A stretch of DNA of 64,000 bases, from assembly GCA_030035585.1 (NCBI GenBank), contig CM057476.1:24350501-24414500 (forward strand), written 5' to 3'. The notes beneath the pieces were generated by a model, which saw only the letters and a list, made by a program, of their open reading frames with translations, was not told the origin of the DNA and searched no databases. The stretch is from Dugong dugon. Its lineage: Eukaryota > Chordata > Mammalia > Sirenia > Dugongidae. A program made the position numbers and the translations under genes. The first letter of the stretch is position 1; every line of letters starts with the position of its first letter. This document shows positions 10,942 to 22,380 of the stretch, in pieces.

Positions 10942-13778
10942 TTTTTTTTAATTGTACTTCAGGTGAAGGCTTGCAGAACAAATAGTTTCTCATGAAACAG
11001 TAGTACACATATTGTTTTATGACACTGGTTAACAACCCCACAACATGTCAACCCTCTAACTTCTCAACCTTTTCTTTTTGGTGAAAATACACATAGCCAA
11101 AGATACACCATTTCAAAAATTTCTACATGCACAGTTCAGTGACATTGACTATGCTCTTCCAATTGTGCTGTTATTCTCACTTAAGATGAAGGCTTACAGA
11201 ACAAAATAGTTTCTCATTTAACAGTTACTACAAATGTTGCCCTATGACAATGGTTAACAGTCTCACATCAACAATATCCTTACCCAAACTTGGGTTCCCT
11301 ATTACCAGCTTCCTTGTCCCTTTCTGCCTTCTGGCCCTTGTCACTGGACTCCTGTACCTCATTAGTCCCATTTGGTTTTATGGGGCTGTCCATTCCCAGG
11401 CTGAACAGTGAACCTCAGAGATAACTTCACCACTGAACTAAAAGGGTGTCTGGGGGCCATACTCTCGGGGTTTCTACAGTCTCCTTTAGGCCAGTAAATC
11501 TGGTGTGTTTTTTGTGAGTTAGAATTATGTTCTACATCCTTCTCCAGCTCTGTTCAGAAGCCTCTGTTGTGATCCTGGTCAGAGTAGTCAGTGGTGGTAG
11601 CCGGGCACCATCTAGCTGTACTGGACTCAGTCCAGTGGAGGCCTTGGTATCTGTGGACAATTAGTCCTTCGGACTGATCTTTTCCTTGTATCCTGTTCTC
11701 TTCATTCTCCCTTGCTCCTGAAGGGATGAGACCAGTGGAGTATCTTAGATGGCCGCTCACAGGCTTTTAAGACCCCAGACACTACTCACCAAGGTAGAAT
11801 GTAGAGCATTGTCTTTATCAGCTGTGTCATGCCAGTTGAGCTAGATGTTCCCTGAGACCATGGCCCCATAGCCCTCCGCCCAGCAGTTCAGTCCCTCAGG
11901 GAGTTTGGATGTGTCTATGGGGCTTCCATGACCTTTCCTTGTACAAGTTGTGCTAGTTTCCCCTGTATTGTGTACTGTGTCACCCTTCACCTGAGATACC
12001 ACTTATCTATTGTCTATTTAGTATTTCGCCCCCACCCCTCCCATCCCTGGTAACCAACAAAGATAGTTACGTTTTGTGTGTGAACTTTTTCATGGGTTTT
12101 TACAATAGAGGTCTCATAAGAATATTTGTCCTTTTGTGATTGACTTATTTCACTCAGCATAATGCCCTCCAGTTTCATCCATGTTATGAGATGGTTCACA
12201 GATTCATTGTTGTTCTTTCTCATTGGATAGTACTCCATTGTGTGTATGTACCATAGTTTGTTTATCCATTCATCTGTTGATGGGTATCTAGGTTGTTTCC
12301 ATCGTTTTGCTATTGTGAAGAATGCTGCCATGAACATAGGTGTGCATCCTTTGCCCATTTTTTAATAGGATTATATGTCTTTTTCTTGTAGAAGTGTTGC
12401 ATTTTCTTATAGATTAGGGAGATTAGACCTTTGTCTGACTTGTACTGTGCAAAAATTTTTTCCCAATCTGTAGGTTCTCTTTTTACTCTTTTGGTGAAGT
12501 CTTTTGAAGAGCATAAGTGTTTGATTTTTAGAAGATCCCAGTTATCTAGCTTATCTGTTGGGGTTTGTGCGTTGATGGTTATGGTTTGTATCCTGTTAAT
12601 GCCGTGTATTAAGGCCTGAAGTGTTGGTCCTATTTTTTCTTGTATGAACTTTATAGTTTTAGGCTTTATATTCAGGTCTTTGATCCATTTTGAAGTAGTT
12701 TTGTATACGGCATGAGGTATGGGTCCTGTTTCATTTTTTTGCAGATGGATTTCCAGTTTTGCCAGCACCATTTGTTAAAAAGACTGTCTTTTCCCCATTT
12801 GATGGACTTTGGGCCCTTGTCGAAGATCAGGTGACCGGAGGTGGGTGGATTTACATCTGGGTTCTCAATTCTGTTCCATTGGTCAATGTATCTGTTGTTG
12901 TACCAGTACCAGGCTGTTTTGACTACTGTAGCTGTATAGTAGGTTCTGAAGTCAGGTAGTGTGAGTCCTCCAACTTTATTCTTCTTCTTCAGTAGTGCTT
13001 TACTTATTTGGGGCTTCTTCCCTTTCCATATAAAGTGAATGATTAGTTTTTCCATCTCTTTGAAGAATGTTGTTGGTATTTGGATGGGGATTGCGTTGTA
13101 TTTGTAAATTGCTTTGGGTAGAATTGTCGTTTTCACAATGTTGAGTCTGCCTATTCATGAGCATGGTATGTTTTTCCATTTATGTAGATCCCTTTGGGTT
13201 TCATGCAGCAGTGTTTTGTAGTTTTCTTTGTATAGGTCTTTTACATCCCTGGTCAGATTTATTCCTAAGTATTTTATCTTTTTAGGGGCTATTGAAAATG
13301 GTATTGTTTTCCTGCTTTCCTTTTCATTGTTCTCCTTATTGGTGTATAGGAATCCAGCTGATTTTTGAATGTTTCTCTTGTATCCTGCTACTCTGCTGAA
13401 TCCTTCTATTAGTTCCAGTAGATTTCCTGTGGAGTCTTGAGGTATCATATCATCTGCAAACAGGGACAGTTTAACTTCTTCATTACCAATTTGGATGCCC
13501 TTTATTTCTTTTTCTTGCCTTACTGCTCTAGCTAGAACTTCCAGCATAATGTTAAATCGGAGTGGTGATACAGGGCATCCTTGTCTTGTTCCTGTTTTCA
13601 AGGGGAATGTTTTCAGCCTCTCTCCATTAAGAATGATGTTGGCTGTTGGTTTTGCATAGATGCCCTTTATTATGTTGAGAAATTTCCCTTCTACACCTAT
13701 TTTATTGAGATTTTTTATCAGGAATGGGTGTTGGATTTTGTCAAATGCCTTTTCTGTGTCAGTTGAGATGATCATGTG
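10942..13778 (-). mobile_element. Young L1, 5'-truncated (2.84 kb), nested in the RTE
   Basis: Minus-strand L1 comprising the 3' UTR (10942 to about 12099) and the 3' part of ORF2 (12100-13778, reverse transcriptase palm to C-terminus). It is flanked by a perfect 17-bp target-site duplication, acattgtttgatttctt, at 10925-10941 and 13779-13795. The ORF2 pieces at 12310-12771 and 12672-13136 are very close to those at 40657-41352 of the long L1 at 38787-47129, so both are of one recently active subfamily. The 3' UTR has a duplicated terminal segment with a foreign spacer (11071-11178). Confidence 0.95.
12100..13778 (-). pseudogene. L1 ORF2 3' portion (RT to C-terminus)
   Basis: ORF2 coding sequence truncated at its 5' end. 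Reading down the minus strand: [16 protein letters not shown] (RT block A), [22 protein letters not shown] (the FADD active site is intact here), then [16 protein letters not shown], the [20 protein letters not shown] stretch, and the C-terminus STDEWINKLWYIHTMEYY. The stop equivalent to that of the long copy is at 12100. Frame changes lie near 13140, 12680 and 12340. The protein would be the L1 endonuclease/reverse transcriptase, but the copy is dead because it is truncated. Confidence 0.92.
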
Positions 13779-14072
13779 ACATTGTTTGATTTCTTGACTG
13801 CTGCTTCCATGGGTGTTGATTGTGAATCCAAGTAAAATGAAATCCTTGACAACTTCCATCTTTTCTCCGTTTATCATGATGTTGCTTACTGATCCGATTG
13901 TGAGGACTTTTGTTTTCTTTATACTGACCTGCCATCCATGTTGAAGGCTGTAGACTTTGATCTTTATTAGTAAGTGATTCAAGTCCTCTTCACTTTCAGC
14001 AAGCAAGGTTGTGTCATCTGTGTAAAGCAGGTTGTGAATGAGTCTTCCTCCACTCCATACTGTCTTAGTCAT
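13155..14072 (-). pseudogene. Chimeric 305-codon frame: LTR start, RTE RT, then L1 RT
   Basis: A single uninterrupted minus-strand frame. Residues 1-4 (MTKT) come from the last 12 bases of the MaLR-like LTR, and residues 5-6 from its duplicated target site. Residues of about 7-98 come from RTE reverse transcriptase, with [16 protein letters not shown] (a YTDD version of YADD) and [19 protein letters not shown]. Residues of about 99-305 come from L1 ORF2, with [31 protein letters not shown] and SLFADDM. The junction lies inside the 17-bp target-site duplication. The frame probably stayed open by chance. There is no evidence that it is expressed, although the LTR lies upstream in the right orientation. 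Confidence 0.85.
13779..14055 (-). mobile_element. RTE LINE, right part after the L1 insertion
   Basis: Resumes exactly at the repeated target acattgtttgatttctt and continues with the RT core on the minus strand. The left and right parts join without loss if the L1 and one target copy are removed. It ends at the LTR target site near 14055. Confidence 0.9.
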
Positions 14073-14562
14073 CTAGTGCTGCTATAACAGAAATACCACA
14101 AGTGGATGGTTTTAACAGAGAGAAATTTATTTCCTTACAGTAAAGTAGGCTGAAAGTCCAAATTCAGGATGTCAGCTCCAGGGGAAGGCTTTCTCACTCT
14201 TGGCCTTTTCATCAGTGTTCCCCTAGACTAGGAGCTTCTTGGCGCAGGGACCCCGGTCCAAAGGGCACACTCTGCTCCTGGCACTGCTTTCTTGATGGTA
14301 TGAGGCCCCCAACTCTCTGCTCCCTTCCCTTTCCTTTTATCTCTTGAGAGATAAAAGGTGATACAGGCCACACCCCAGGGAAACTCTCTTTATATTAGAT
14401 CAAGGATATGACCTGGGTAGAGGTGGTGTTACAATCCTACCCTAATCCTCTTTAACATAAAATTACAATCACAAAATGGAGGCCAACCACACAATTCTGG
14501 GAATCATGGCCCAGCCAAACTGATAGACACATTTTTGGGGGGACATAATTCAAACCATGACA
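14061..14562 (-). mobile_element. MaLR-like solo LTR, subtype B
   Basis: 502 bases. On the minus strand it starts tgtcatggtttgaatta and ends gatgactaagaca. A perfect 5-bp target-site duplication, catac, is at 14056-14060 and 14563-14567, which fixes both ends. It is solo: no internal region or second LTR is next to it. Its middle (an ataaaaggtg...caggccacacccc section) is shared with the copy at 49097 and differs from those at 7016, 18551 and 38068. Its 3' edge supplies the start codon of the chimeric frame. Confidence 0.95.
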
Positions 14563-14567
14563 CATAC

Positions 14568-14763
14568 CCATTGCTGTCAAGTCATTTCCAACTCCTAGTG
14601 ACCCTATAGGACAGAGTAGAACTGCCCCATGGGGATTCCAAGGCTGTAATGTTTACAGAAGCAGACTGCCACATCTTTATCTTGCATTGAGGCTGGTGAG
14701 TTCGAACTGCTGACATTTTTGGTTAACAGCTGAGCACTTTAACCACTGTGCCACAGGGCTTCT
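14568..14763 (-). repeat. AfroSINE
   Basis: Minus-strand copy: the tail side ccattgctgtcaagtcattt follows directly on the LTR's target site, and the head side ccactgtgccacagggcttc lies at the right. The LTR therefore inserted at the junction of the RTE and this SINE. Confidence 0.92.
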
Positions 14764-15330
14764 TACAATTACTATAAGACCCAGCAATTCTACTTTTAGA
14801 TATATACCCCGAAGACTTGAAAGCAAAGACTCAAACAGATACTTGTACATCAGTGTTCATTCTAACATTATTCACGATGGGTAATAAGCAAAACCAACTC
14901 AAGTGTCCATCAATAGATGAATGGATAAACAAAATGTGGTATGTCCATGCAATGGAATATTATTAAACCATAAAGAGAAGTGAAGTTTTGTTACATACTA
15001 TGACAGGAATGAATCTTGGTAAAAAATTTTGCTGTGTGAAATAAGCTGGACACAAAAGGACCAGTACTGTGTGACCCTACTTGTATAGAATAGGCAAATT
15101 CAGAGAGACAGAAGTTTATTAGTGGTTAGCAGGGGCTGAGGGGAAGGGAAATGAGTTATTGCTTACGGGGTTCTGGGTTCCTGTTTAGGGGGATGAAAAA
15201 CATTTAAAAATGAACAGTGGTGGTGGATGTACAACATGGTGAATGTAATTAATGTCACTGACTTGTACACTTAAAAATGGTTAAAATGGTAAATATTTTG
15301 TTATATATATTTTACAAAATTTAAAAATGG
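14764..15330 (+). mobile_element. Old L1 3' end, right part of the split element
   Basis: Continues the L1 of 10255-10394: attctacttttagatatata, then gtccatcaatagatgaatgg, and the 3' UTR ending in gtacacttaaaaatggttaa with an A-rich end. The order and strand match a single old insertion later split by the nest. Confidence 0.9.
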
Positions 15331-15444
15331 TATGGTGAGCAAAGAAATTAGAAAACATGCAGGTAAATCTAAACAGGAACTATCTATATTAAATAGTAAT
15401 GTCTAATTGTGGGGTTAAAAAAAGGCATAACTAAAATATTGTAT

Positions 15445-15501
15445 TATTTTATGCAACAAATATTTGTTGAGTGCCTGCTGTATGCCAGAAATTATTTTAG
15501 A
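15445..15501 (+). repeat. L2-like fragment, left of MITE
   Basis: Stretch atatttgttgagtgcctgct is typical of the L2/MIR3 3' region. It continues after the hAT-type element (gggcactgggattgcaatag at 15711-15800). Confidence 0.6.
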
Positions 15502-15712
15502 CTAGGGTTCAGCATATTTGCTGTAAAGGGCCTAATAATACATATTTTAGTCTTTGTGGGCCATATGGTCTATGTTGCAAATACTCAACTCTGTTTTAGC
15601 ACTAAAGCAACCATAGATAATATGTAAATGATGAGTGTGACTAATAAACTTTATTTACAAAACCAGGCAGGGACAACATTTGGCTCATGGGCCATAGTTT
15701 GGTGAACGCTGG
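15502..15712 (+). mobile_element. hAT-type non-autonomous DNA transposon (MER group)
   Basis: Contains the well-known mammalian MITE landmarks ctgtaaagggcctaataat, gtgggccatatggtct, aaactttatttacaaaacc and gggccatagttt. Short terminal inverted repeats are visible (ctagggttcagca at the left against the tggtgaacgctg end). About 210 bases, inserted into an L2-like repeat. I am unsure of the exact MER name. Confidence 0.75.
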
Positions 15713-15800
15713 GCACTGGGATTGCAATAGTGAAAAAAACAGAGAAATATCCTTGTTCTAATGAACCTTACATTCTAGTGGTAATTGAAATAGTGTGTAA

Positions 15801-16250
15801 GTTTAAGGAAGAGATTCTAGGTTCTTATATTATTTAGGGGGGAGAGCTGGTTAAGATATTAACATTAGATTCTTTTAAATTATGTATGCATGGTAAAATT
15901 TTAGAGGTAACAACTAAATAATAGAAATAATAGTGGGAGATAGGGAATCAGGAAAACAAAAAAAAGAATCTCTTTAATCCATTAAAAAGTAATATTTGGA
16001 TCAGGAGTAAGTTTAATGGATTCCTTAAATGTATCACCCAATGCTATTTATAGTCAAAATATAAATTCAGTTGTGGATAGATAACTTTTACAAAGCCAGT
16101 AACCTTGACTTTTCCAGAATAATATGAGTTTAATCAAGGAAATGAACAGTAAAGTTTATATTTGCGTTTGTTTCACAGTGAAAATACTACCAAGACTGTA
16201 GTATGATAAACAGAATAATTAGATGCCTAATATGCATTGCATACATTCTA
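15801..16250. other. No gene or recognised repeat
   Basis: AT-rich DNA without recognisable coding or repeat similarity. Confidence 0.5.
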
Positions 16251-16476
16251 AAACATCAAACATTAAATAGAGGTATATAAATGTGGAGAATATTTTCTAG
16301 AAGACCCCCAGAAAACAAATCTGCATATAGAAAATATATGCCAATATATTTCAAACACTAAATATAGATATATTTCATTTGTCAACATTTATTAAATATA
16401 TACTAATATATTAAATACATTGAAATATCAAACAGATGTATATTTATATATTCATTTATATCGTTTAGTATTTATC
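16251..16476. repeat. AT-rich low-complexity tract, left half
   Basis: Imperfect repetition of tatatt/aaatat words. It continues on the other side of the AfroSINE at 16477-16673 (to about 16760). Confidence 0.7.
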
Positions 16477-16673
16477 AGAGCCCTGGCGGTGCAAGCGCTC
16501 AGCTGCAAACGGAAAGGTTGGCGGTTTGAACCCACCAGCTGCTCTGCAGGAGAAAAGAACTGGTGATTTGCTCCTGTAAAGAGTACAGTCTAGGAACCCC
16601 TATGGGGTAGTTCTACTCTGTCCTGTAGGGTTGCTGTGAGTCAAAAGCGACTCAATGGCACACGACAACAACA
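16477..16673 (+). repeat. AfroSINE
   Basis: Head gagccctggcggtgcaagcg, B-box-like cggtttgaaccc, tail cgactcaatggcacacgac then aacaac. Flanks tagtatttat and taatatttat form a probable target-site duplication within the AT-rich tract. Confidence 0.93.
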
Positions 16674-18550
16674 TTAATATTTATGAAATAGATTCAATAT
16701 ATTAACTATTAATATACTAAATAATGTATAGTAAATATGTTTTATCTCTTAAATATTCTTTGACAGATTATCTATGTTTACTTCTAAAATACGTTGGCAT
16801 ATATTTTCCATTTTAGGATTTTTTTGTTTGTTTTTTTATCTGATGGGGAAATATGGATGATACCTGATGTCTTCTAGAAATTGTCTCTGAACTTGTATTC
16901 TGCAGTTCACAAAACTTTTCACAGATATGGAAATAGTCCAGGAAAGTTAAGTGACTTCCAAGTCACATAAGTAAGGGTGAGTTAGGATTTTGAACTAAGA
17001 TTTTTCTTTAAATCTAGTGTTCTGTAGAAGAAAGAACTAGCCTGTTTGTAATTGAATTGCTGAACATGCTTGGATATTGTAAATAGTTTAATCCATCCCT
17101 GGTTTTTAGACTAGAATTCTCTAAGATTATTCAAATAGGTTTTAGCATTGGTGAAAGGCAAGTTGTGAGATGTGAGGTAAAGTGAACAGTTCTACCATTT
17201 TCCCTCTACTTAGGTAGCATAGCTGTCTAGATCTCAGTGCATTTTACCAGCAGCTTAGGCAACCATGGCATTCTTTATTAGCAGATCATGGATCTAATTG
17301 GTTGATAGCAGTATAGGAAATTCAATTTATTTTAAGTGAGTGAGTACCAAATACACCGAGGGTTGTCCTTTGAAATAACTTTAAATAACTCCATTGTGAT
17401 TTTTTGCTAGCTAAAAAAAAATTTAATGGAGGAGGGGTGGTAGGTGGAATTTTGTTAAGACTTATCAAATGCTTTGCAGAAGTGCAAGTACATTAATCCT
17501 TTCCATTGACATCATTACACTATTAAATAGAATTTATTGGAACATGAGTACTTTTTAATGTTTAATTCTTCTCTTTTTTTAGTTTTTCATAGAGCCCAAT
17601 AATGTTAGAGAACATTTTTTTTTATTAGCTTTGTTACTTATACAAATGAGAAAGGTGCATTCTTGATAGAAGAAGGGGACAGAAGCTCGATTAGTAATTA
17701 ATAGTGTTGGTTACAGGGAAATGTACATTGCAGTTACAGTTGATTCCTGAATACCAGGTTATTTTGAATATGTGTGTAGAATTCTTGTGATTGATCAAAT
17801 GAACTTGTCTTTACAGAATATTTTAAGGCTTGTCCTGAAAGAATATTTTAACTAAAATGAGGGATAATGGAGCCATAGTAATACATTTTTTACTAGCATT
17901 TTATACTTTTGAAGGGAAATGAAAATCTTAAGTTACTTTGGCCAAAATTTCAAAATCAATTTTAGTCATAATTTTGGCATCATACCTCTTTCTGTCCCTA
18001 AGGCTTTCTTAAAATTATTTATTGTCTACTACTGGAAAAGGTTAATAATATTATTTACCCTTTTTCAGGGATATAGTGAAGATTGCTTCTTTGAAAATGG
18101 TAATATTTACCTGTTAAACTTCTTTATCTCATCACTAGCAAATATCTTTTCACTGAATCACTGTAGAGAAGATGGTTATCATTGATCTTAAAAGAGATTT
18201 ATCACACTCCACTGCATTAAAAATTTTGGGAATTGAAGTGCAGATCTTACTTGATTGTGAGCAAAAGAAACTTCAAAGCTTTGGCTTCTTTAATATAGAG
18301 GTTTGGTGATTTGAGATATGATATAATCACTTCCAGTTGTGTTCTGTAAAATCAGTTACCTCCAATCTTTAGACTGAAGAAGAGGGTTGAAGGCTATGAT
18401 ATCTACAGTTATTTTCCTCTTCTAATTAGCAAATCTAGCATGTTTTTTGTTTTGCAAATATCTTAACTGTAATAAACGTAACCACATCTCTTCTGTTGAA
18501 AAGGGATCTAAACTATAAAATGTATTTGTTACTTTATTTTTTTTTAATTT
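16674..18550. other. Mostly unannotated; AT-rich tract, then single-copy-looking DNA
   Basis: The first 90 bases continue the AT-rich tract. A MIR remnant lies at 16890-17010. The 88-codon frame at 17919-18185 (+) has AT-driven composition and no similarity that I recognise. I see no splice-flanked conserved exon. Confidence 0.5.
16890..17010 (-). repeat. MIR fragment
   Basis: The stretch ggaaagttaagtgacttcca with gtgagttaggattttgaact matches the antisense MIR core pattern. Strongly diverged. Confidence 0.6.
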
Positions 18551-19073
18551 AAAGTCTCAGTTATCTAGTGCTGCTGTAATAGAAATACCACAAGTGAAAG
18601 GCTTTAACAAACAGAAATTTACTCTCTTATGGTCTAGGAGGCTAGAAGTCCGAATTCAGGATGCCAGCTCCTGGGGAAGTCTTTCTCTTTCTGTTGGATC
18701 TTGGGGAAAGTCCTTGTCATCAATCTTCCCCTGGTCTTGGAGCTTCTCAGTGCAGGGACCCCGGGTCCAAAAGACATGCTCTGCTCCCAGCAATTCTTTC
18801 TTGGTGGTATGAGGTCCCACTCCTCTCTCCTCGCTTCTATCTTTTATATCTCGAAAGAGATTGACTCAAGATACAACCTAACCCTGTAGATTGAGTCCTG
18901 CCTCATTAACATAACTGCTCTAATCCTGCCTCATTAACATCATAGAGGTTAGGATTTACAACACACAGGATAATCGCATCAGATCACGAAATGGAGGACA
19001 ACCACACAATACTGGGAATCACGGCCTAGCCAAACTGACACATATTTTTGGGGGCACAAATCAGTCCATAACA
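18551..19073 (-). mobile_element. MaLR-like solo LTR, subtype A
   Basis: Same family as 7016: the left end gtctcagttatctagtgctg and right end cagtccataaca correspond to the LTR's 3' and 5' ends on the minus strand. Its middle, with cctgcctcattaacat repeated, groups it with the copies at 7016 and 38068. No clean 5-bp duplication is visible. Confidence 0.88.
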
Positions 19074-21530
19074 GTGTTATTGCTTAATTAACTGGCAAAT
19101 ATTTGATTACTTATTGTGTATTTAACATTAGTAGGCATTTTGTGATGAGTACACACACTAGCATTAGCATTACACTAGGCATTGTGCTGAGTACAAAAGA
19201 ATTAAGATAGGCTTGAAAACAAAAAGGGTGTTTTGAGAATACGTTTGTTTTTTTTAATATTCCTGGTACCTAACACAGTACCTGGCAGCTGTAGGCATTT
19301 ACTAAGTGTTAGTTGAATGAATGAGAAAGACTTGATGCCTGCCCTTAAGAAACTTTAGTCCTTAAATATAATAAGATGAATAAACAGAACACCAGATTAA
19401 ACAATAGACAATAATCAGTAGTTATGTGCTAAATAATTTGAATTTAGAGGTATTAGAGTTTGGAGGAAATACTGAAATAGTGTTTAAGCATGGTATTTGG
19501 AGTGTTTGGAACTTACAGCTGCAAGGTCAGGCCAAGTCTTCTTGAAGAAAGTGGGGCTTGCACAAACCCTTAAAGTATTGGAAGGATTTGAATGTGAATA
19601 TGGGAGGGTGTCATAGATGAGGAGAACGTCATGACCGACATGGGGTTGAGAAAGTACGTTTATGGGCCAATAAGAAAAATAACCTTATTGGAAAACATTA
19701 AACCATAATAAGGTTGGATTGGTAGGGGTCTTTAAGCAGAGGAGTTTAGATTCCTGAATGGCAGGTTTGCCATTCACCACCAGAATGGATCTACTGAGTG
19801 CCTCTAGCCATATCTGTCTGCCAGGAGCCTGCCTGGCACATTGCCTCTCAGCTATATGCTCAGATGGTTTGACAGCTGCATAGGTGGCAAGGAATGGTGT
19901 TATTAGTGTCAGTACAAGCTGCCCTCTGTGAAAGCTAGCAAACCAGCATGACTTCGAGCCTTATGACTGATACTTCGTGGTGATGTTTAATTAAAAATGG
20001 AAACTTTAAATGGCGTTGGATAGACTGGGCTTACCTTATTATTCAGAAGTTACCATTGTAGTGTAATGTTGGGCTGAAGTCCCCTCTGCTCACCCTACCT
20101 CCTATTTCCTATACATCCTGAGATACCAGAATCAATCGATTATTTCTTTGCCTGCTGTTAAAACACTTTAGAGAGGTTTACTATGAATGCATTTCTCAAT
20201 CTTTCCCTATGACCAGGATTTAATATAGAGGAGGGAAGAAAGAGCAAAAGCTTACTGATGCCTGGTGAAGTAGGAAAAACAATAAGATTGAGGAACAAAG
20301 GGCAGAGAAGAGGCTTGAAGAACCAATGACAGGTTTCACCTACGCTACAGGTTTGCCTAGAGCTTCACCTGAAGGTAATTATAGATTGGCTTGATGTTAT
20401 TTATAGAGGCTTGCAGGGCATCAATCAGGACTGAGTTTAGTGATTGAGTAGAACTGTACGGTACAGACTGGTAATGAAAAGAAGTGAGTTCTTGTTCTAC
20501 CCTAGCCTGCTAATTAGTTATATGATTTTTGAATGGAATTGTTCATTCTCCTTATTGAGGAAGCCAAATTGAGAGAACCAGATGAGGTAACCTTTTTTTA
20601 AAGTTAAATTTTGCCATATTTATCAAATTTCCCCCTTATTTACCTGTTTTGTAGGCCTGAGAACATAAGAAAATATTCACTTAATTTGTATGTTATATAG
20701 AGATACTGAGTGTAACTAAAAGGATGGTTGAATTTTCCTTTGGATGCAGACGTTCCCCTTCAGTAGATGTAAATATAACACAGTTACATATAAGATACCA
20801 CAGTAAGTTTTAAAGTGTTCGTCAAACCTCCACACCATATAACTGTTAATAGTGAATGAAGAGCAGGTTGTAACACCCAAGGAAGATCAGGAAGACGTGA
20901 TTTGCATTGCTCTATGGTCTGCATGATCTCTTTTTTTTTGTAAGGCTAAAGGTCTGATAAATTAACCCAGATCATAACTGCAAGACTTAAAAACCCTCTC
21001 CCCTTACCCTGTAGCTCTTAGGAACTGCAGCCTTAACAGCATATAATTAAAGACACTTGTGACAATCATTTAACCAAGCTAAATTTCCTTGCTTCTGTCT
21101 ACTTAAGTTTTACTATTTTAAAAAAATTCATAATTTTGTGGAATTACTATTTTCTTAAGTCAAAAACCTGCTCAGTAAGACTGTAGAACATCAGCTTTGC
21201 TTTACATTGAAATTGGCATGCAGAACAGAGGGACCTGGCCTAGCCTTGCCTGGAAGTCAGTGAGTCTTGCCACCTTTTGGGCCAGTTAGGGGTGCTTTTG
21301 TTTACAGATGACTGACCTGTTAATGTAAGGAGTCAGCGGTGTGACTCAGGGTGGTCCCTACTTGATGAGCTAAAGCTCTACGATTTTGCTGAAAGGCATT
21401 TATTATAGAAGTACAATATTTGCTTTTCTAAGTGAAAAAAAAAAAAACTTGATAATTTCAGTTTTCCACCCCAAATAACAAAAATGATTCAAATCCATGT
21501 GATCACAGTTACGGTGCAATGAGTCACTTT
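19074..21530. other. Mostly unannotated DNA with old L2/MIR remnants
   Basis: A MIR/L2-type 3' end is seen near 19250-19325 (gtacctggcagctg ... ttgaatgaatga), and L2-like wording at 19360-19760. The rest (19760-21530) shows no repeat or coding similarity that I recognise. Confidence 0.5.
19250..19760 (+). repeat. L2/MIR-like ancient repeat remnants
   Basis: Begins with the taacacagtacctggcag 3'-end signature and an ttgaatgaatgag tail, then diverged L2-like sequence resembling 7555-8035. Low conservation. Confidence 0.45.
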
Positions 21531-22113
21531 TGTGTGATCTTTCTAGCCATAGTCTTGTAACTCCCACCCAAGTGATTGGGCAGGACTGTGTGATAGGGTA
21601 ATTGTGGCCCACCAAAGGGGTTGGTCAGTTTTGCTATCCTGCTGGGCTTGAAATAAGCCACCCTAGAGTGGGAAAGAGAGGATCCCACCACCACCAAGGA
21701 AGAACAGCCAGGAGCAGAAGTGTGTCCTTTGAACCTGGGATCCCTGTGCTGAGAAGCTCCTGGAAATAGGAGACCGAGAGAGAGAGCAAACTGTAACACT
21801 GAAGGCAGTGAGAAGCGGTGGCAGAGAAGCAGTGGCAAGAGAGACTGCACGTTGGGCTTCCCAGCCCCCAGAGCAAGAAAGCTTAGTGCCTTTGGGCAGA
21901 GGCAGAGAGCCAGGGAGAGGTGTGCCTGTGAGCGCAACTGGGAAGAGGCCGTCCTGATGCAGGAACTGTATCCTGAGCATTCTTGAACCTGAATTGTAAC
22001 CTGTTACTTCCCTAATAAACCCTGTAATCGTGAATATTGTGTGTAAGTTCTGTATGGCCATTGCAATGAATATTGAACCCGGCAGAGAAGTAGAGAGTGC
22101 TGTGGGAGGGACA
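21531..22113 (+). mobile_element. ERVL-type LTR (plus strand)
   Basis: About 580 bases with a polyadenylation signal AATAAA at 22014-22019, 97 bases before the LTR end, giving the R-U5 layout. It ends in ggaca at 22113. A primer-binding site follows (22116-22124), which fixes the 3' end and strand. The left end is less certain (tgtgatct near 21533). The minus-strand frames of 137 and 190 codons here are by-products of its GA/CT-rich composition. It is old and shows no flanking open gag or pol. Confidence 0.7.
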
Positions 22114-22115
22114 AT

Positions 22116-22380
22116 TGGTGTCAGAATTGCCTCATAGGAATCAGCCTTGGTCTCTTCATCTTGATTCTCCTTACCCCTTGTGAAAAGAGAGAAGGTCAGA
22201 CTCTGCCCCCATGCCATTCTTTTTACAACAATCAAACATGATCACTGGATTCCCTGGTCCACCATTCCAAATCTCCAAACCAAAGCTGTTACTGAGAACA
22301 GTGGGCTCAAAAATAGCTCTGGTCACAAAACTTCTGGCTTATTTGGGGTCATGGGTTGTTAAAATTGTTAAGGATTATAA
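22116..22380 (+). other. Retroviral primer-binding site and a stub of ERVL leader
   Basis: tggtgtcag at 22116-22124 matches the tRNA-Leu-type primer-binding site used by ERVL elements (family knowledge). It lies two bases past the LTR end. The following 250 bases may be remnant leader sequence. I see no gag, pol or env coding remnants and no 3' LTR in the window. Confidence 0.6.

Noticed and set aside
17919..18185. 88-codon plus-strand frame in apparently single-copy DNA.
   Set aside because: AT-driven residue composition, no recognisable similarity, no conserved splice or start context.
18594..18889. Overlapping plus-strand frames of 62-72 codons, and similar ones at 38109-38423 and 49142-49505.
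   Set aside because: All fall at matching places in the MaLR-like LTRs, antisense to them. They are by-products of the repeat.
21524..22235. Minus-strand frames of 137 and 190 codons.
   Set aside because: They lie antisense across the ERVL-type LTR and its leader; composition explains them and no protein family is recognisable.
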